The position numbers and the translations under genes are program-made. Source: Candidatus Magasanikbacteria bacterium CG_4_10_14_0_8_um_filter_42_12 (lineage in GTDB: Bacteria; Patescibacteriota; Patescibacteriia; Magasanikbacterales; UBA922). From it: 7,751 nt of DNA. The notes beneath the pieces were generated by a model. That model worked only from the letters and a program-made list of their open reading frames with translations, did not search any database and was not told the DNA's origin. Below, piece after piece: positions 5,989 through 7,751 of this stretch. The stretch's first letter is position 1. Each line of letters opens with the position of its first letter. The stretch covers positions 1-7,751 of the forward strand of contig PFLZ01000117.1 in the NCBI GenBank assembly GCA_002784795.1. The letters run 5' to 3'.

Positions 5989-7602
5989 CTATACTTCGTC
6001 CGGTTCATTGATAGATGCTTCTACCTTTGCCAATTTTAGTGATCGTTTTTTGAATGCCTTTTTCATGATATCTATTTCTTCTATGCCGAGTAGCCATGAC
6101 AGTAGGATATATATGGCAATGCCTGCCGTACCTGCGCCAAGTCCTTGGAGGAAGATACCCCAGAGACGGGTCATGTCTACAATGCTTGACAAGGGTGCTT
6201 TGAGATATTGTGTTACCACTGCCATGACCATTGTGGCAAACGTAATTTTTCCGAGAAATAGCAGAAGTGTCTTTTCTTTCATTGGGCCGACTTTATGTCT
6301 GAGAGAAAACCAGAGCATGGCACCCTGAAATATCGCTGCAATACTAAATGCAAACGCAAGTCCACGGACGCCATAGATATCTTTCAAATAAAGTGCCGCG
6401 AGAATATTTACGAGTGTACTCGACACTCCTATCAGAAATGGTGTCCAGGTATCCTGGATAGCATAAAAGCCCCGCGCCAAGAGGGGATTGAGTGCTTGGG
6501 CAAAAAGTGAGAGTGAGAAAAACGCGAGTGTGTCGGCAGTCATGATGGTATCTGTCCAATCAAATGCGCCACTCCCGAGAACCGTACGTACAATTTGCGC
6601 ACGTAAGATGAGAAATAACATACTCATCGGCAAAATAAAAAACAGAATTTGTCTGGTCGTTCTGATCAGTTGATCGACCATCTCAGATTGCTTTCCTTTT
6701 GCAATCATTTCAGAAAGGGATGGGAATGCTGCGACAGCAAAAGAAATTCCAATAATTCCAACAGCAAAGTATTGCAAGTTATTTGCAAAATTAAAAATAG
6801 CAATACTCCCTGCACCAAGCGTTGACGCGAGCATCGTGATGACGAGCAAATTTATTTGTCCTGTTGCAAGACTAAGTGTCCGTGGAATCATCATCTTCCA
6901 AATTCGTTTTACCGAACTATTTGCGATATTCATGACAGCATGGTATCGAAATCCCAGTTTGAAAAAGGTAGGCAGTTGAATCAGCAGATGCAACACTGCA
7001 CCAAGGAGGACGCCGTATGCGAGGCCCGTGACACCCCAGAGTGGCACAAAAAAGAGAGCTCCTATGATAATCCCAAGATTGTACATAATAGGAGTAAGGC
7101 TGTAGATCAAAAATGATTTGTACGATTGCAAGACGCCACTTACGAGGCTACTGATGCCGAGAATAATTGGACTGACAAACATGATGCGCGAGAGGATCAC
7201 GGTCAAGGCTTGCTTGTCGGCATCAAATCCAGGAACAATCGCGTGGATGATCCCTGGTGTAAAAAGAAAGAGAAGTGAGCAAAGTACTAGTGATCCAACA
7301 GCAATCATATTGAGCACACTGTTGGTAACGAGCCACGCTTCCTTTTTGTTTTTTTCTTTTAATTCTAAAAAAATAGGAATAAAGCCGGCGGACAGTGCTC
7401 CGACAATGAGCAGATTGTATACCAGGTCTGGTGCTCGGAATGCTGCATAGTAGGCATCGAGAACATCACCTGCACCAAATTGATGGGCAAAAATACGATC
7501 TCGGACAATGCCCATGATACGACTCAAAAAAGACGCAGCCCCAAGGATAATGGCAGCGCCTGTGATGGACGATTGGGTGTTGTTGAAGAGACGTTTTATC
7601 AC
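5989..7602 (-). CDS. murJ: Lipid II flippase MurJ (MviN family)
   Basis: MurJ moves lipid-linked peptidoglycan precursor across the cytoplasmic membrane. The 537 residues carry about 14 hydrophobic segments, as expected for this MOP-superfamily transporter. The N-terminal signature is clear: SRIMGIVRDRIFAHQFGAG, then LDAYYAAFRAPDL. R28, R34 and D49 align with R18, R24 and D39 of E. coli MurJ. The motif RGFYAIQDTWTP (377-388) and the segment FAVAAFPSLS (288-297) are also typical. The positions of E. coli R52 and R270 appear to hold Y62 and N275. The tail (514-526) is basic. Translation starts at GTG (7600-7602), since no ATG occurs before residue 30 and the preceding residues belong to the family signature. 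No Shine-Dalgarno is visible. It stands alone as a unit, diverging from the transposase and ending at a strong terminator. Confidence 0.97.
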   Translation of the reverse strand: MIKRLFNNTQSSITGAAIILGAASFLSRIMGIVRDRIFAHQFGAGDVLDAYYAAFRAPDLVYNLLIVGALSAGFIPIFLELKEKNKKEAWLVTNSVLNMIAVGSLVLCSLLFLFTPGIIHAIVPGFDADKQALTVILSRIMFVSPIILGISSLVSGVLQSYKSFLIYSLTPIMYNLGIIIGALFFVPLWGVTGLAYGVLLGAVLHLLIQLPTFFKLGFRYHAVMNIANSSVKRIWKMMIPRTLSLATGQINLLVITMLASTLGAGSIAIFNFANNLQYFAVGIIGISFAVAAFPSLSEMIAKGKQSEMVDQLIRTTRQILFFILPMSMLFLILRAQIVRTVLGSGAFDWTDTIMTADTLAFFSLSLFAQALNPLLARGFYAIQDTWTPFLIGVSSTLVNILAALYLKDIYGVRGLAFAFSIAAIFQGAMLWFSLRHKVGPMKEKTLLLFLGKITFATMVMAVVTQYLKAPLSSIVDMTRLWGIFLQGLGAGTAGIAIYILLSWLLGIEEIDIMKKAFKKRSLKLAKVEASINEPDEV

Positions 7603-7687
7603 GATACTTACTGATAACGGATAATGCTGATGTACAGATACCTTGTTATTTGAAATTGGGATTTAATCTCTCCTGGGTCTAATTCCC

Positions 7688-7702
7688 CGCCCCTCTGGGG
7701 CG
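7688..7702. repeat. GC-rich hairpin at the IS200/IS605-like left end
   Basis: CGCCCC (7688-7693), loop TCT, GGGGCG (7697-7702) form a perfect six-pair GC stem 15 bases before the transposase ATG. IS200/IS605 elements carry short subterminal hairpins at their ends that the TnpA dimer recognises, and the placement suits a left-end hairpin. It stands out sharply from the AT-rich flank. The exact element boundary cannot be fixed with the right end missing. Confidence 0.6.
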
Positions 7703-7711
7703 TGATACAAT
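7703..7711 (+). promoter_or_regulatory. Extended -10 promoter of the transposase gene
   Basis: TGATACAAT gives the extended -10 dinucleotide TG, one spacer base, and TACAAT (five of six to TATAAT). No good -35 lies 17 bases upstream, where the hairpin sits, which suits an extended -10 promoter. The predicted start falls at or within a base or two of the ATG (7718), so the message would be leaderless. Confidence 0.45.
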
Positions 7712-7717
7712 AGATCC

Positions 7718-7751
7718 ATGAGTAAGTATATACACAAAAGCCACAATGTAA
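7718..7751 (+). CDS. tnpA: IS200/IS605-type Y1 transposase, N-terminal fragment
   Basis: Only the first 11 codons are in the window: ATG at 7718-7720 and then SKYIHKSHNV, running off the right edge. From memory, this N-terminus is characteristic of IS200-like (Y1, HUH-type) transposases in candidate phyla bacteria, where it precedes a strand resembling LLYHLV. These enzymes move a single-stranded DNA element using one catalytic tyrosine and a His-x-His metal site; none of those residues is visible here. Support comes from the GC-rich hairpin and extended -10 just upstream, typical of an IS200/IS605 left end. Without the rest of the frame the call stays moderate. It could also be a stand-alone domesticated (REP-associated) transposase gene. 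Confidence 0.5.
   Translation, partial: MSKYIHKSHNV

Noticed and set aside
7118..7450. Plus-strand frames opposite murJ (also near 5969-6328 and 6856-7116)
   Set aside because: All lie within the conserved murJ frame and have no protein-like pattern of their own.
7603..7680. Promoter for murJ in the divergent gap
   Set aside because: The best minus-strand candidate is ATAACA-17-CATTAT, only four of six at both boxes, which is not enough to call.

Overview
The window reads as chromosomal DNA of an ultra-small Candidate Phyla Radiation bacterium (Patescibacteria, Parcubacteria/Microgenomates-like). This is an inference. The visible support is a moderately AT-rich composition, tightly packed genes with gaps of 0-7 bases, almost no Shine-Dalgarno sequences, a half-size asparaginase-fold protein, and the MSKYIHKSHNV N-terminus that I associate with IS200-like transposases of these genomes. 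TGA, TAA and TAG all end genes, so the standard bacterial code fits and UGA-as-glycine codes do not.

Nearly everything is on the minus strand, so the order of transcription runs from the right edge to the left. At the far right (7688-7751) is the start of a plus-strand IS200/IS605-type transposase, with a GC-rich hairpin and an extended -10 box immediately upstream. Diverging from it is murJ (7602-5989, GTG start), the lipid II flippase, closed by a perfect 32-base palindromic terminator (5925-5956). A good promoter (5856-5884) then starts a unit that contains lepA (EF4), a half-size asparaginase-like protein, a 32-residue single-pass membrane peptide (3401-3499) and a 130-residue four-helix membrane protein, with gaps of only 5-7 bases.

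A 120-base imperfect palindrome (2877-2996) separates this unit from recJ and carries a promoter-like sequence directed at recJ. A second long imperfect hairpin (1019-1092) covers the recJ stop codon and the gap before an RNase HI-type gene. Then come a NUDIX hydrolase and, by a 4-base ATGA overlap, a small nucleoside-deoxyribosyltransferase-like protein that runs off the left edge.

Functionally the window is mostly housekeeping: peptidoglycan precursor export (MurJ), ribosome function (LepA), single-strand DNA degradation in repair (RecJ), RNA-DNA hybrid removal (RNase H) and nucleotide clean-up (NUDIX and possibly its partial neighbour). I do not see a defence system, a CRISPR array or an RNA gene. 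The parts most worth a second look are the two long palindromic intergenic elements, the membrane peptide gene that is too short for most gene callers, the half-size asparaginase placed directly behind lepA, and the MurJ cavity lacking two arginines known from E. coli.
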